Positions 56,895-64,000 of a stretch of DNA of 64,000 bases are shown here, in pieces; position 1 is the first letter of the stretch; every line of letters starts with the position of its first letter. The stretch is taken from positions 186,001-250,000 of the forward strand of contig JAUHQD010000001.1 of assembly GCA_030418115.1 (NCBI GenBank), read 5' to 3'. The notes beneath the pieces were generated by a model. It had not been told where the DNA came from. It was given only the letters and a program-made list of their open reading frames with translations, and did not search any database. The translations under genes and the position numbers were made by a program. This DNA is from Alteromonadaceae bacterium BrNp21-10 (lineage in GTDB: Bacteria; Pseudomonadota; Gammaproteobacteria; Enterobacterales; Alteromonadaceae).

Positions 56895-57569
56895 ATGTAC
56901 CGCTATAAAATTAATGAAGTATTTGAATCAATCCAAGGTGAGGGAGCTTTCACCGGTGTGCCATCGATTTTTATCCGTTTACAGGGCTGTCCGGTAGGTT
57001 GTTCTTGGTGTGATACTAAGCATACTTGGCAGGTGGATCCTGACAAGCAATTAACCAGCAATGATGTCATGCAGGAAAATACCGAAAGTGATCATTGGTT
57101 TGCTGCATCTACTGCTGAATTGATAGCCTTATTTAGCGAACAAGGCTATCAGGCTAAGCACGTTATTATTACCGGTGGTGAGCCTTGCATGTATGATCTT
57201 AATGATCTTACTGCTGGCTTATTAGCTGCAGGGTTTTCGGTGCAGGTGGAAACCAGTGGTACTTTTGAGGTTAAGGTAGCTGCCGCTACATGGGTGACAG
57301 TTTCGCCCAAAGTGGATATGCAAGGGGGCTATGTTGTTTTAGATCAAGCACTGGCATTAGCTAATGAAATCAAGCATCCTGTGGCAATGGATAAGCATAT
57401 TGACGAGTTGGATATGTTGCTGGCAAGAACGGCAACTAATAATGATGCCTTGGTTTATTTACAACCTATCAGCCAACAACAACGTGCGACCCAACTGGCA
57501 GTAAAAACCTGTATTCAACGGAACTGGCGATTATCGCTTCAAACACATAAATTTATTGGAATTGAATAG
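56895..57569 (+). CDS. queE: 7-carboxy-7-deazaguanine synthase
   Basis: This radical SAM enzyme makes the 7-deazaguanine ring from 6-carboxy-tetrahydropterin. The cluster motif is [14 protein letters not shown] (C-x3-C-x2-C, about residues 32-39), after [35 protein letters not shown] is the SAM-binding GGEP motif and [10 protein letters not shown] follows. 224 residues fits the gammaproteobacterial form. The next gene's GTG overlaps its stop (TAGTG). Confidence 0.96.
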   Translation: MYRYKINEVFESIQGEGAFTGVPSIFIRLQGCPVGCSWCDTKHTWQVDPDKQLTSNDVMQENTESDHWFAASTAELIALFSEQGYQAKHVIITGGEPCMYDLNDLTAGLLAAGFSVQVETSGTFEVKVAAATWVTVSPKVDMQGGYVVLDQALALANEIKHPVAMDKHIDELDMLLARTATNNDALVYLQPISQQQRATQLAVKTCIQRNWRLSLQTHKFIGIE

Positions 57570-57961
57570 TGAATGTAGCTGAATTTTTTGAACAATATCA
57601 AGATGCTTTTAATGCAAAAAAACTAGAGCAACTTATCCCCTATTATTTTTTACCGACGGTATTTATGAATGCCGATGAAAAATTGATTTTCATGCGTACC
57701 GAACAAATAGAAGATTACTTACAACAAGTTTTTGCAGAAGGTGTTGAGAAAGGCGTTGACCGAATCTCTGTAGATGTTCGGCAAGTGATGAAGTTGGCAA
57801 AAAATATTATGTTTTGTAATGTGGAATGGCATTTCTTTGATACTGATGGTCGTGATTTTTCGAGCTCACAGGTGTCTTATACGTTACAACTCGAGGATGA
57901 CAGTCATCCTAAAATAATCGCCATTGTGCGCGATAAAGAGCCTGAGTTTGGAAGCATCTAA
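57569..57961 (+). CDS. NTF2-like (SnoaL-type) protein
   Basis: The GTG start overlaps the queE stop by one base, so translation is coupled. The 130-residue cytoplasmic protein has an NTF2-like layout: an N-terminal helix pair (VAEFFEQYQDAFNAKKLEQLIPYYFLPTVFMNADEKLIFMRTEQIEDYL) followed by antiparallel strands (IMFCNVEWHFFDTDGRDFSSSQVSYTLQLEDD). No signal peptide. No function can be named; the coupling to queE may be only positional. Confidence 0.78.
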   Translation: MNVAEFFEQYQDAFNAKKLEQLIPYYFLPTVFMNADEKLIFMRTEQIEDYLQQVFAEGVEKGVDRISVDVRQVMKLAKNIMFCNVEWHFFDTDGRDFSSSQVSYTLQLEDDSHPKIIAIVRDKEPEFGSI

Positions 57962-57962
57962 T

Positions 57963-58844
57963 ATGGTCCATTTTGCTATTCGCTGTCGGTTAATATTGGT
58001 TGTGTTGTTAGTGCATTGGGCGCCAATGGCTCAGGCGGCAATTTGGGACATTGTCTATCCACGCCCGATGGATGACCAAGATACCCGTGATCGCTACCCT
58101 CTTGAGATATTAGAATTAGCGCTCAAACACACTGGCGTAAAATATCAAATGTCGCAGTCGTCTACGCGCATGGAGCAGGGGCGTGCCACGGCAAGTTTGT
58201 TGGCTAATCGTGAAATTAATGTGTATTGGAGCATGACCGACAGTAAGCGTGAATCCCAATTACTACCGATCCGCATTCCACTCTACAAAGGTCTTATCGG
58301 TTTGCGTTTGTTTCTTGCTCGTAGCGCCAACCCAGTGAACACCAGTATGGTTAAAGATATTGCCGGTATGCGCAACTTTACCTTGGTGCAAGGTAAAGAC
58401 TGGCCTGATACCAAAATATTACAAGCTAATGGTTTTGAAGTGGTTAGTGCTAATTTTTATCAAGGGTTATTTGCTATATTACAGCAGGAACAAGCGGATC
58501 TGTTTCCACGCTCAGTGGTTGAAATTTGGACTGAGCAACAACATGACAACGCGGAATTCACTACTGTTGTACAACCTAATTTAGCTCTGTATTACCCGAC
58601 TGCAGTGTATTTTTTCGTTAATAAAAATAATGTTGTGTTAGCTAATCTACTGCAAATTGGATTAGAAAAGGCTATCAGCAGTGGTGATTTTGAAAAGCTG
58701 TTTTTAAGCGTACACCAACCCCTTATCGAGAGTGCAGATTTAGCCAATAGATTAGTATTCAAGCTAGATAATCCGATCCTGCCTGACAAAACTCCTCTCG
58801 GTCGCCCTGAGTTGTGGTATCACTTAGATAATTTGATAGAGTAA
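57963..58844 (+). CDS. periplasmic solute-binding-like protein
   Basis: ATG at 57963, one base after the previous stop, is chosen because a signal peptide follows at once (LILVVLLVHWAPMAQAA); an ATG at 57924 would bury it. The 293-residue product matches the group of orphan family 3 binding-protein relatives: VNVYWSMTDSKRESQLLPIRIPLYKGLIGLRLFLARSANP, MRNFTLVQGKDWPDTKILQANGFEVV, QADLFPRSVVEIW, and YFFVNKNNVVLANLLQIGLEKAISSGDFEKLF. No transporter partner is present. It is homologous to the pseudogene at 25888-26500 and more distantly to 4256-5131. Confidence 0.75.
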   Translation: MVHFAIRCRLILVVLLVHWAPMAQAAIWDIVYPRPMDDQDTRDRYPLEILELALKHTGVKYQMSQSSTRMEQGRATASLLANREINVYWSMTDSKRESQLLPIRIPLYKGLIGLRLFLARSANPVNTSMVKDIAGMRNFTLVQGKDWPDTKILQANGFEVVSANFYQGLFAILQQEQADLFPRSVVEIWTEQQHDNAEFTTVVQPNLALYYPTAVYFFVNKNNVVLANLLQIGLEKAISSGDFEKLFLSVHQPLIESADLANRLVFKLDNPILPDKTPLGRPELWYHLDNLIE

Positions 58845-58989
58845 TGACATTTATAGAATAAAATCGGCAATTTATTGGCAAAAGTATCAGTGTTGCTGCT
58901 TGCGGCTTTACCTTAGGCGTGAAATTGGGTTACTTTATTGCCGCCAAATTGAAAATTAATTCCATGGCCCAGACAATGAAAGGTTAAAC

Positions 58990-60204
58990 ATGATGACAAA
59001 AAATAACATCGGCAAACTAAGGTCGGTACTGTGCTTTACAGTAATAACGCTATTAGCGGGGTGTGGCACAAATAAGCCATCGCCAACAGAAATGACCGCC
59101 GCGACAGCGTATAAAATGGTTGATGAAAATGCCACCACAGAAACTCAGGCGCTATTAGCTAACTTGTATGAAATTCGTCAGCAACATATGTTGTTTGGCC
59201 ACCAAGATACACTAGCTTATGGGGTAAACTGGGAAGGTGAAGAAGGCCGTTCTGACATCAAAGATGTAACCGGTTCCTATCCAGCTTTATATGGCTGGGA
59301 AGTTGGTGGTTTAGGAATTAATGAACCGGTTAACTTAGATAAAGTTAACTTTAAAGATATGCAGCGTTGGATTAAAGAAATCTATCAACGTGGTGGTGTG
59401 AGCACAATTAGCTGGCATATGTATGATCCGGTTTCCGGCAAAAATTCTTGGTCACAGGAGCCATCGGTACAACGGCTTATTCCAGGTGGCGATCATCATG
59501 AAAAGTTCAAACAATATTTAGACACCTTCGTTGCCTTTAACAAGCAATTAACCGTCACTAATGAAGCCGGTAAAGAAGTTACTGTGCCGATCATATTTCG
59601 CCCATGGCATGAGCATACCGGCGAATGGTTTTGGTGGGGTAAAGGCCATACTGCAGAAGCTGATTATATCGCTATGTGGCGTTTTACGGTTGATTACTTG
59701 AAGGCACAAGGGGTGCATAATTTAATCTATGCTTACTCGCCGGACAGAGGGCGCATTAGTCTTGATAATTACGCCGCTGATTACTTATACGGCTATCCCG
59801 GTGATGAATATGTGGATGTGTTAGGTATTGATACCTATAAGGATATGGGGCGTGATCCTAATATCACCGTTGCCGAACAAAAAGACGGATTTCGCCAGAC
59901 GTTGGAATATACCGTTGAATTAGCTAATAGTAAGCATAAATTAGCCGCCGTCAGCGAAGGCGGTTGGGATGGTTTGACCGACGAAAATTATTGGACCGAC
60001 CGCATACTTGATGTTGTTAAAAGCAATGACAAAACCCGTCAGATTGCTTACCTCATGGTATGGCGTAATGCCAATAAGGCACGCGAGAAACGCGACCATT
60101 TTTATGCACCTTATCCGGGGCACGTTTCTGCGGATAACTTTAAGCTATTTCATAAAGACGATTTCACTTTGTTTGAAGATCAGTTGCCACTCATGTACAA
60201 ATAG
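58990..60204 (+). CDS. GH26 beta-mannanase lipoprotein
   Basis: This glycoside hydrolase family 26 enzyme hydrolyses beta-1,4-mannan backbones. The 404-residue protein has a lipoprotein signal (VLCFTVITLLAGC, acylated cysteine near 25). The (beta/alpha)8 domain starts at LLANLYEIRQQHMLFGHQDTLAYGVNW, with the acid/base Glu in IIFRPWHEHTGEWFWWGKG (about 200) and the nucleophile Glu in AAVSEGGWDG (about 320). It is probably on the cell surface or in the periplasm. It stands alone; no TonB receptor or mannose genes are adjacent. A strong terminator follows. Confidence 0.93.
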   Translation: MMTKNNIGKLRSVLCFTVITLLAGCGTNKPSPTEMTAATAYKMVDENATTETQALLANLYEIRQQHMLFGHQDTLAYGVNWEGEEGRSDIKDVTGSYPALYGWEVGGLGINEPVNLDKVNFKDMQRWIKEIYQRGGVSTISWHMYDPVSGKNSWSQEPSVQRLIPGGDHHEKFKQYLDTFVAFNKQLTVTNEAGKEVTVPIIFRPWHEHTGEWFWWGKGHTAEADYIAMWRFTVDYLKAQGVHNLIYAYSPDRGRISLDNYAADYLYGYPGDEYVDVLGIDTYKDMGRDPNITVAEQKDGFRQTLEYTVELANSKHKLAAVSEGGWDGLTDENYWTDRILDVVKSNDKTRQIAYLMVWRNANKAREKRDHFYAPYPGHVSADNFKLFHKDDFTLFEDQLPLMYK

Positions 60205-60219
60205 CGGTGTTGAAATGCT

Positions 60220-60245
60220 AAGGGAGCCTACGGCTCCCTTTTTTG
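60220..60245 (+). terminator. rho-independent terminator after the mannanase gene
   Basis: AAGGGAGCC pairs with GGCTCCCTT over a three-base loop and is followed by a T run. Confidence 0.92.
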
Positions 60246-60312
60246 TGGGTATTGCGACAGCAACAAAAATAGCCGTGCTGTGGGGCGTTATTTATCCAGA
60301 GCTGAGGTTACA

Positions 60313-60729
60313 CTACTGCTGTTGTTGATGCTGCTGTTGCAAGCGAATTAATGTGGCCATGGCCTTGTCTGCATCCTGCTCAGTAACAAAAATATGATCA
60401 TGATAAAAACCGGCAATCACATTGGCACTGATATTGTTTTGCGCGAGCGCCTTAGAAAATGCAGCCGTTAATCCAACCGCTTCTAAACTCGAATGTACCG
60501 TTAAGGTGATCTTTTTAAATTTGCCGTTGTAATTGAGCTTAACTTGGTCAGCCATATCAGCCTCAACAATCAGTGTCATGCCTTCATCTTCATTGATGGT
60601 GACAAGCGGTGTACAACGCTCGATCCATTGTTGATGATTTTCCGTGACACAACAAAATACATAACATTTATCGCTCAAAACCGGTGAGCACGAGGCTAAT
60701 AATAGGGCTAAATCGCTAATACCTGTCAT
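60313..60729 (-). CDS. ACT-domain protein
   Basis: The 138-residue protein begins TGISDLALLLASCSPVLSDKCYVFCCV and continues with LVTINEDEGMTLIVEADMADQ. The C-terminal ACT-type fold is KKITLTVHSSLEAVGLTAAFSKALAQNNISANVIAGFYHDHIFVTEQDADKAMATL. This is the arrangement of small stand-alone double-ACT-like proteins, thought to bind amino acids. The last residues are a glutamine run (HQQQQ), encoded by a CAG/CAA repeat. It is divergent from the HPt gene. Confidence 0.8.
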   Translation of the reverse strand: MTGISDLALLLASCSPVLSDKCYVFCCVTENHQQWIERCTPLVTINEDEGMTLIVEADMADQVKLNYNGKFKKITLTVHSSLEAVGLTAAFSKALAQNNISANVIAGFYHDHIFVTEQDADKAMATLIRLQQQHQQQQ

Positions 60730-60876
60730 GGATTGTCCTTTTTAATTGTTTGCCTTGCCATAAAGTATATTTTGTTAATGGCATGCAGAATACTTAACTG
60801 TATCATTAGCTTAAACAAAAACCGTGATTCGTTTTCAGTCTCGCGTAAAATAAAGGCTATACAGGAGCTTACAGTA

Positions 60877-61443
60877 TTGAATGAACATATCGATTTTGAC
60901 GCAGGCATAAAACGTTTAGGCGGTAATAAAACGCTGTATTTGCAATTGCTGCAACGTTTCTTTGATTCAACCACGGAATCGTTTAACAGCCTTAAAGACG
61001 CTATTGCGATAAAAGACCAGCAACAAATAAAAATGTTGTTACATAGTATGAAAGGGGCCAGTGGCAATCTTTCAATCGTAACGTTACAGCACATGCTAAG
61101 TAATTTTGAGCGGCAATGCGAAAGTTTTAGTACTGAAGAATGTTTGATCCATGTGCACAATATTCAACAGGAAATTCAACAAAGCCAACAAAAGTATCAA
61201 CAATATCAGTCACTAGACGCCGTGGCACCTTCTAGCTTACACCCCCAGAAAACTTTGATAGAGTGTCTGTCAGAGTTAGAAACTAAATTGCGCAATAGTG
61301 AGTTTATAGCTGTTGAGCAGGTGTTAAATTTAAAAAAATTTGTAGAACATCATTCCGACATTCAAACGCTGATAACTAAAATTGAAAATTTCGAATATGC
61401 GTTGGCTTTAGAGCTTTTGTTAGGATTAAAAGAGGGCAAATAA
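60877..61443 (+). CDS. HPt-domain phosphotransfer protein
   Basis: The best start is TTG at 60877 with AGGAG nine bases before it; the frame is open to 60733, but the extra residues look random. The 188-residue product opens with the HPt domain (HIDFDAGIKRLGGNKTLYLQLLQRFFDSTTESFNSLKDAI..., active histidine H56 in LHSMKGASGNLSI). The second half (about 115-188) is a helical region of unknown role. It should shuttle phosphate between receivers. It ends two bases before the REC-GGDEF gene. The large hybrid kinase at 51465 lacks its own HPt and is a candidate partner. Confidence 0.85.
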   Translation: MNEHIDFDAGIKRLGGNKTLYLQLLQRFFDSTTESFNSLKDAIAIKDQQQIKMLLHSMKGASGNLSIVTLQHMLSNFERQCESFSTEECLIHVHNIQQEIQQSQQKYQQYQSLDAVAPSSLHPQKTLIECLSELETKLRNSEFIAVEQVLNLKKFVEHHSDIQTLITKIENFEYALALELLLGLKEGK

Positions 61444-61445
61444 TA

Positions 61446-62372
61446 ATGAGTAAACCAACAATATTAATTGTTGACGATGAGCCGACCAATATACAGGTAT
61501 TGGCATCTTGTATTGTGGATGATTACCAGCTGAAGATTGCCAATTCTGGAGCCAGTGCCTTAGAAGTGCTGGATAAGGGTCAAGCACCCGACTTAATTTT
61601 GTTAGATGTCATCATGCCGGAAATGGATGGTTATGAAACCTTTAAACGAATTCGAGAAAAAACAGATCATGCTAATATCCCCATCATTTTTATTTCAGCA
61701 CTCAATGCAGTTGAAGATGAAGCAAAAGGGTTGGAGCTAGGTGCATCGGATTATATTCATAAACCATTTCATAGCGGTATTGTTAGAGCGCGGATAAAAA
61801 CTCATATCGACCTCAAACTTAAAACCGATATGTTGGAACATGCTTCATTAACGGATTTTTTAACCGGATTACCTAACCGCCGGGCTTTTGATAAACACCT
61901 TGATAGAGAGTGGCAATACTTCCGCCGCCGGCGCTTACCGCTGTCATTAATTATGATCGATGTGGATTATTTCAAAGCCTATAACGATACCTATGGCCAC
62001 ATGCAGGGGGACGAAGCGTTAAAGCAAATCGGCAATGCACTGCAAAGTTGTATTAATAGATCTCACGATGTGGTGGCACGTTATGGTGGCGAGGAGTTTA
62101 TTGCTGTGTTTCCAGAAACGGATATTAGCGCCGCTAAACATCTGGCATCGTTATTTCAACAACGTATTTTTGCAGCCAATATAGCCCATAGTGCCTCACA
62201 AGTGTCCGATCGGGTGACCATTAGTTGTGGCCTTGTTGAGGTGAATGATCGTGATCATTATGAAGATTACCAAGCACTGCTTCAGGAAGCGGACGAGGCA
62301 CTGTATGAAGCCAAAGCCAAAGGGCGCAATTGTATTGTGTCCTATCGGGACATTGGTGTAACTGCCGAGTAA
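61446..62372 (+). CDS. response regulator diguanylate cyclase (REC-GGDEF)
   Basis: The 308-residue protein has an N-terminal receiver (TILIVDDEP, phospho-acceptor D54 in LILLDVIMPEMDG, K106 in SDYIHKPF). A GGDEF domain follows from TDFLTGLPNRRAF (about 136), with active-site GGEEF at 214-218 and an intact RxxD inhibitory site (R205-S-H-D208). It should make c-di-GMP when phosphorylated, in the manner of PleD/WspR. The upstream HPt gene is two bases away and probably its phosphate donor. A terminator follows. Confidence 0.95.
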   Translation: MSKPTILIVDDEPTNIQVLASCIVDDYQLKIANSGASALEVLDKGQAPDLILLDVIMPEMDGYETFKRIREKTDHANIPIIFISALNAVEDEAKGLELGASDYIHKPFHSGIVRARIKTHIDLKLKTDMLEHASLTDFLTGLPNRRAFDKHLDREWQYFRRRRLPLSLIMIDVDYFKAYNDTYGHMQGDEALKQIGNALQSCINRSHDVVARYGGEEFIAVFPETDISAAKHLASLFQQRIFAANIAHSASQVSDRVTISCGLVEVNDRDHYEDYQALLQEADEALYEAKAKGRNCIVSYRDIGVTAE

Positions 62373-62395
62373 TACTGTGATTTTTTAGAAGTATT

Positions 62396-62430
62396 AAAAA
62401 AGGCTTGCTGAGTAATCAGCAAGCCTTTTT
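62396..62430. terminator. bidirectional rho-independent terminator
   Basis: AAAAAGGCTTGCTGA pairs with TCAGCAAGCCTTTTT over a four-base loop. It serves the REC-GGDEF gene and the leftward asnB. Confidence 0.92.
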
Positions 62431-62476
62431 AGTTTTTGTTAAAGCGGCAAAGCGTAATAACAATAGATGCGATGTT

Positions 62477-64000
62477 CTAAGCTTTACCGTGAATATCGGC
62501 CATTGCACGGCCTGATGGATCCGCCATCGCTTTAAAGCTGGCATCCCATTCCAATGCTTCAACAGTACTACAAGCAATAGATTTGCCACCAGGTACACAA
62601 TTGGCAGCGCTCTCTTGTGGGAAGTAACCTTCAAACAAGGTGCGGAAGTAATAGGCTTCTTTGGTTTCCGGTGTGTTGATTGGGAAACGGAACTCAGCGG
62701 TAGCCAGTTGTTGGTCGCTAATTTCTTTACCAGTAAATTCACGTAATGAATCAATCCACGAATAGCCTACACCATCGCTGAATTGCTCTTTTTGACGCCA
62801 TAATACTTCAGCCGGTAAATACTCACCGTTATCAAAGGCTTTACGTAAGATCCATTTTTCCATTTTGCCATCAATACACATTTTGTCTTGTGGATTCAAA
62901 CGCATGGCAACGTCGATAAAGTTCTTATCTAAGAAGGGCACGCGGGCTTCCACGCCCCAAGCTGAGGTGGATTTGTTGGCACGCGCACAATCGAACATAT
63001 GTAAACGCTCGAGTTTACGTACGGTTTCTTCATGGAATTCTTTAGCATTAGGCGCTTTGTGGAAATACAAATAACCACCAAATATTTCATCAGCTCCTTC
63101 ACCAGACAATACCATTTTAATGCCCATGGCTTTGATTTTACGGGACATCAAATACATTGGCGTGGCGGCACGGATGGTGGTGACGTCATAAGTTTCGAGG
63201 TGATAAATCACATCACGAATCGCGTCTAAGCCTTCTTGAATAGTAAAGTGCACTTCGTGATGCACTGTGCCAATCATATCCGCTACTTTTTTAGCCGCGA
63301 TTAAATCAGGAGCACCTTCTAAGCCAACGGCGAAGGAGTGCAGGCGGGGCCACCAAGCGTCAGATTGACCTTCATCTTCAATGCGTTTAGCTACGTATTT
63401 AGCTGCAACAGCGGATACCAATGAAGAATCCAAACCACCAGATAACAATACCGCATAAGGTACGTCTGACATTAAATGTGACTTAACCGCCGACTCGAAG
63501 GCATTTTTTAAATCTTCAAGATTAGTGGTGTTGTCTTTAACATTGTCGTAGCTCATCCAATCGCGCTGATAATATTCTTTCAGCTCACCGGTTTTGCTCC
63601 ATAAACAATGCCCAGGTGGGAATTCTTGTACGGTTTTACATACCGGTACTAGTGCTTTCATTTCAGAGGCAACATAAAAGTTACCGAACTCATCAAAGCC
63701 GGTGTATAGCGGAATGATACCAATATGGTCACGGGCGATGAGATAAGCATCTTCATCGGCATCGTAAAGTACAAAAGCATACATACCGTGTAAGTCATCA
63801 ATAAAATCAATGCCGCGCTCTTTGTACAAAGGCAGAATAATTTCGCAATCCGATTCCGTTTTAAAATCGTAAGGCTGAGTTAACGTGGTACGCAATGCTT
63901 TGTGATTATAAATTTCGCCATTAACAGCAAGAATGTGAGAATCATTATGATTGGTTAGTGGCTGCGCACCCGTATTGACGTCGACAATCGCCAGACGTTC
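62477..64000 (-). CDS. asnB: asparagine synthetase B, glutamine-hydrolysing (N-terminus beyond the window)
   Basis: The enzyme makes asparagine from aspartate, ATP and glutamine. The frame is open to the right edge. The first visible residues (ERLAIVDVNTGAQPLTNHNDSHILAVNGEIYNH) belong to the N-terminal glutaminase domain; the catalytic Cys2 lies outside. The synthetase domain has the PP-loop (PYAVLLSGGLDSSLVSAVAAKY), FAVGLEGAPDL, VVLSGEGADEIFGGYLYFHKAPN, and RVPFLDKNFIDVAM. It ends in MADPSGRAMADIHGKA. About 508 residues are in the window, so only some 45 are missing compared with E. coli AsnB. Confidence 0.97.
   Translation of the reverse strand, partial: ERLAIVDVNTGAQPLTNHNDSHILAVNGEIYNHKALRTTLTQPYDFKTESDCEIILPLYKERGIDFIDDLHGMYAFVLYDADEDAYLIARDHIGIIPLYTGFDEFGNFYVASEMKALVPVCKTVQEFPPGHCLWSKTGELKEYYQRDWMSYDNVKDNTTNLEDLKNAFESAVKSHLMSDVPYAVLLSGGLDSSLVSAVAAKYVAKRIEDEGQSDAWWPRLHSFAVGLEGAPDLIAAKKVADMIGTVHHEVHFTIQEGLDAIRDVIYHLETYDVTTIRAATPMYLMSRKIKAMGIKMVLSGEGADEIFGGYLYFHKAPNAKEFHEETVRKLERLHMFDCARANKSTSAWGVEARVPFLDKNFIDVAMRLNPQDKMCIDGKMEKWILRKAFDNGEYLPAEVLWRQKEQFSDGVGYSWIDSLREFTGKEISDQQLATAEFRFPINTPETKEAYYFRTLFEGYFPQESAANCVPGGKSIACSTVEALEWDASFKAMADPSGRAMADIHGKA

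Overview
The window looks like chromosome of a marine, flagellated gammaproteobacterium, most likely of the Alteromonadales (Paraglaciecola/Glaciecola-like). This is inferred from gene content: the rnfABCDGE-nth operon, a rnt/motY pair near gloA, MotY (Na+-type flagellar motor), many membrane-bound c-di-GMP and chemotaxis proteins, and AT-leaning base composition. No phage, plasmid, IS or CRISPR genes were found.

Layout. 1-9.2 kb: tail of a ketopantoate-reductase-like gene, a diguanylate cyclase, an XdhC/MocA pair for molybdenum-enzyme maturation, a rhomboid protease, a periplasmic solute-binding-like protein, a chemoreceptor, and a MATE-MOSC-GNAT operon. 9.4-13.1 kb: a two-membrane-segment protein whose start lies inside a perfect 17-bp inverted repeat, then a sugar-oxidation operon (Tat subunit, GMC dehydrogenase, DUF1080 hydrolase). 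13.2-19 kb: GNAT, an iron-storage set (two complementary bacterioferritin subunits plus Bfd, with Fur-like boxes), peroxiredoxin, universal stress protein, RNase T and MotY. 19-22.2 kb: two near-identical glyoxalase I genes around an alcohol dehydrogenase and its divergent LysR gene. 22.3-26.5 kb: a TetR gene and a divergent double-YdhR-domain protein sharing four copies of a 14-bp operator, a small lipoprotein, a Tat-exported Gfo/Idh/MocA oxidoreductase, and a decayed solute-binding-protein gene.

28-39.6 kb is the most unusual part. The complete nth gene (endonuclease III) sits in its usual place beside rnfE. Its last third occurs three more times as diverged, same-strand fragments at 28.0, 30.4 and 32.7 kb. 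All three fragments start at exactly the same base (the codon of F130, TTTGGCTGGC) and end at the nth stop. Each fragment separates a small cargo: a DMT transporter with an AraC gene; an AtoE-type fatty-acid transporter; and an AraC gene with a hydrolase/CMD-cupin/NTF2 operon. Two of the junctions share a further ~95-bp arm. The pattern fits serial insertion at one site inside nth, each insert carrying its own nth tail and displacing the older one. No recombinase gene is visible.

39.6-64 kb is mostly core: the Rnf complex, two tRNA-Asn genes, a 1.2-kb non-coding stretch, MATE, uvrB, a LysR gene, a 1512-residue hybrid histidine kinase, queC and queE (7-deazaguanine synthesis), an NTF2/solute-binding pair, a GH26 mannanase lipoprotein, an ACT protein, an HPt protein followed by a REC-GGDEF response regulator, and asparagine synthetase B running off the right edge.

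All functional calls are from reading translated sequence and remembered family motifs; no database search was run.
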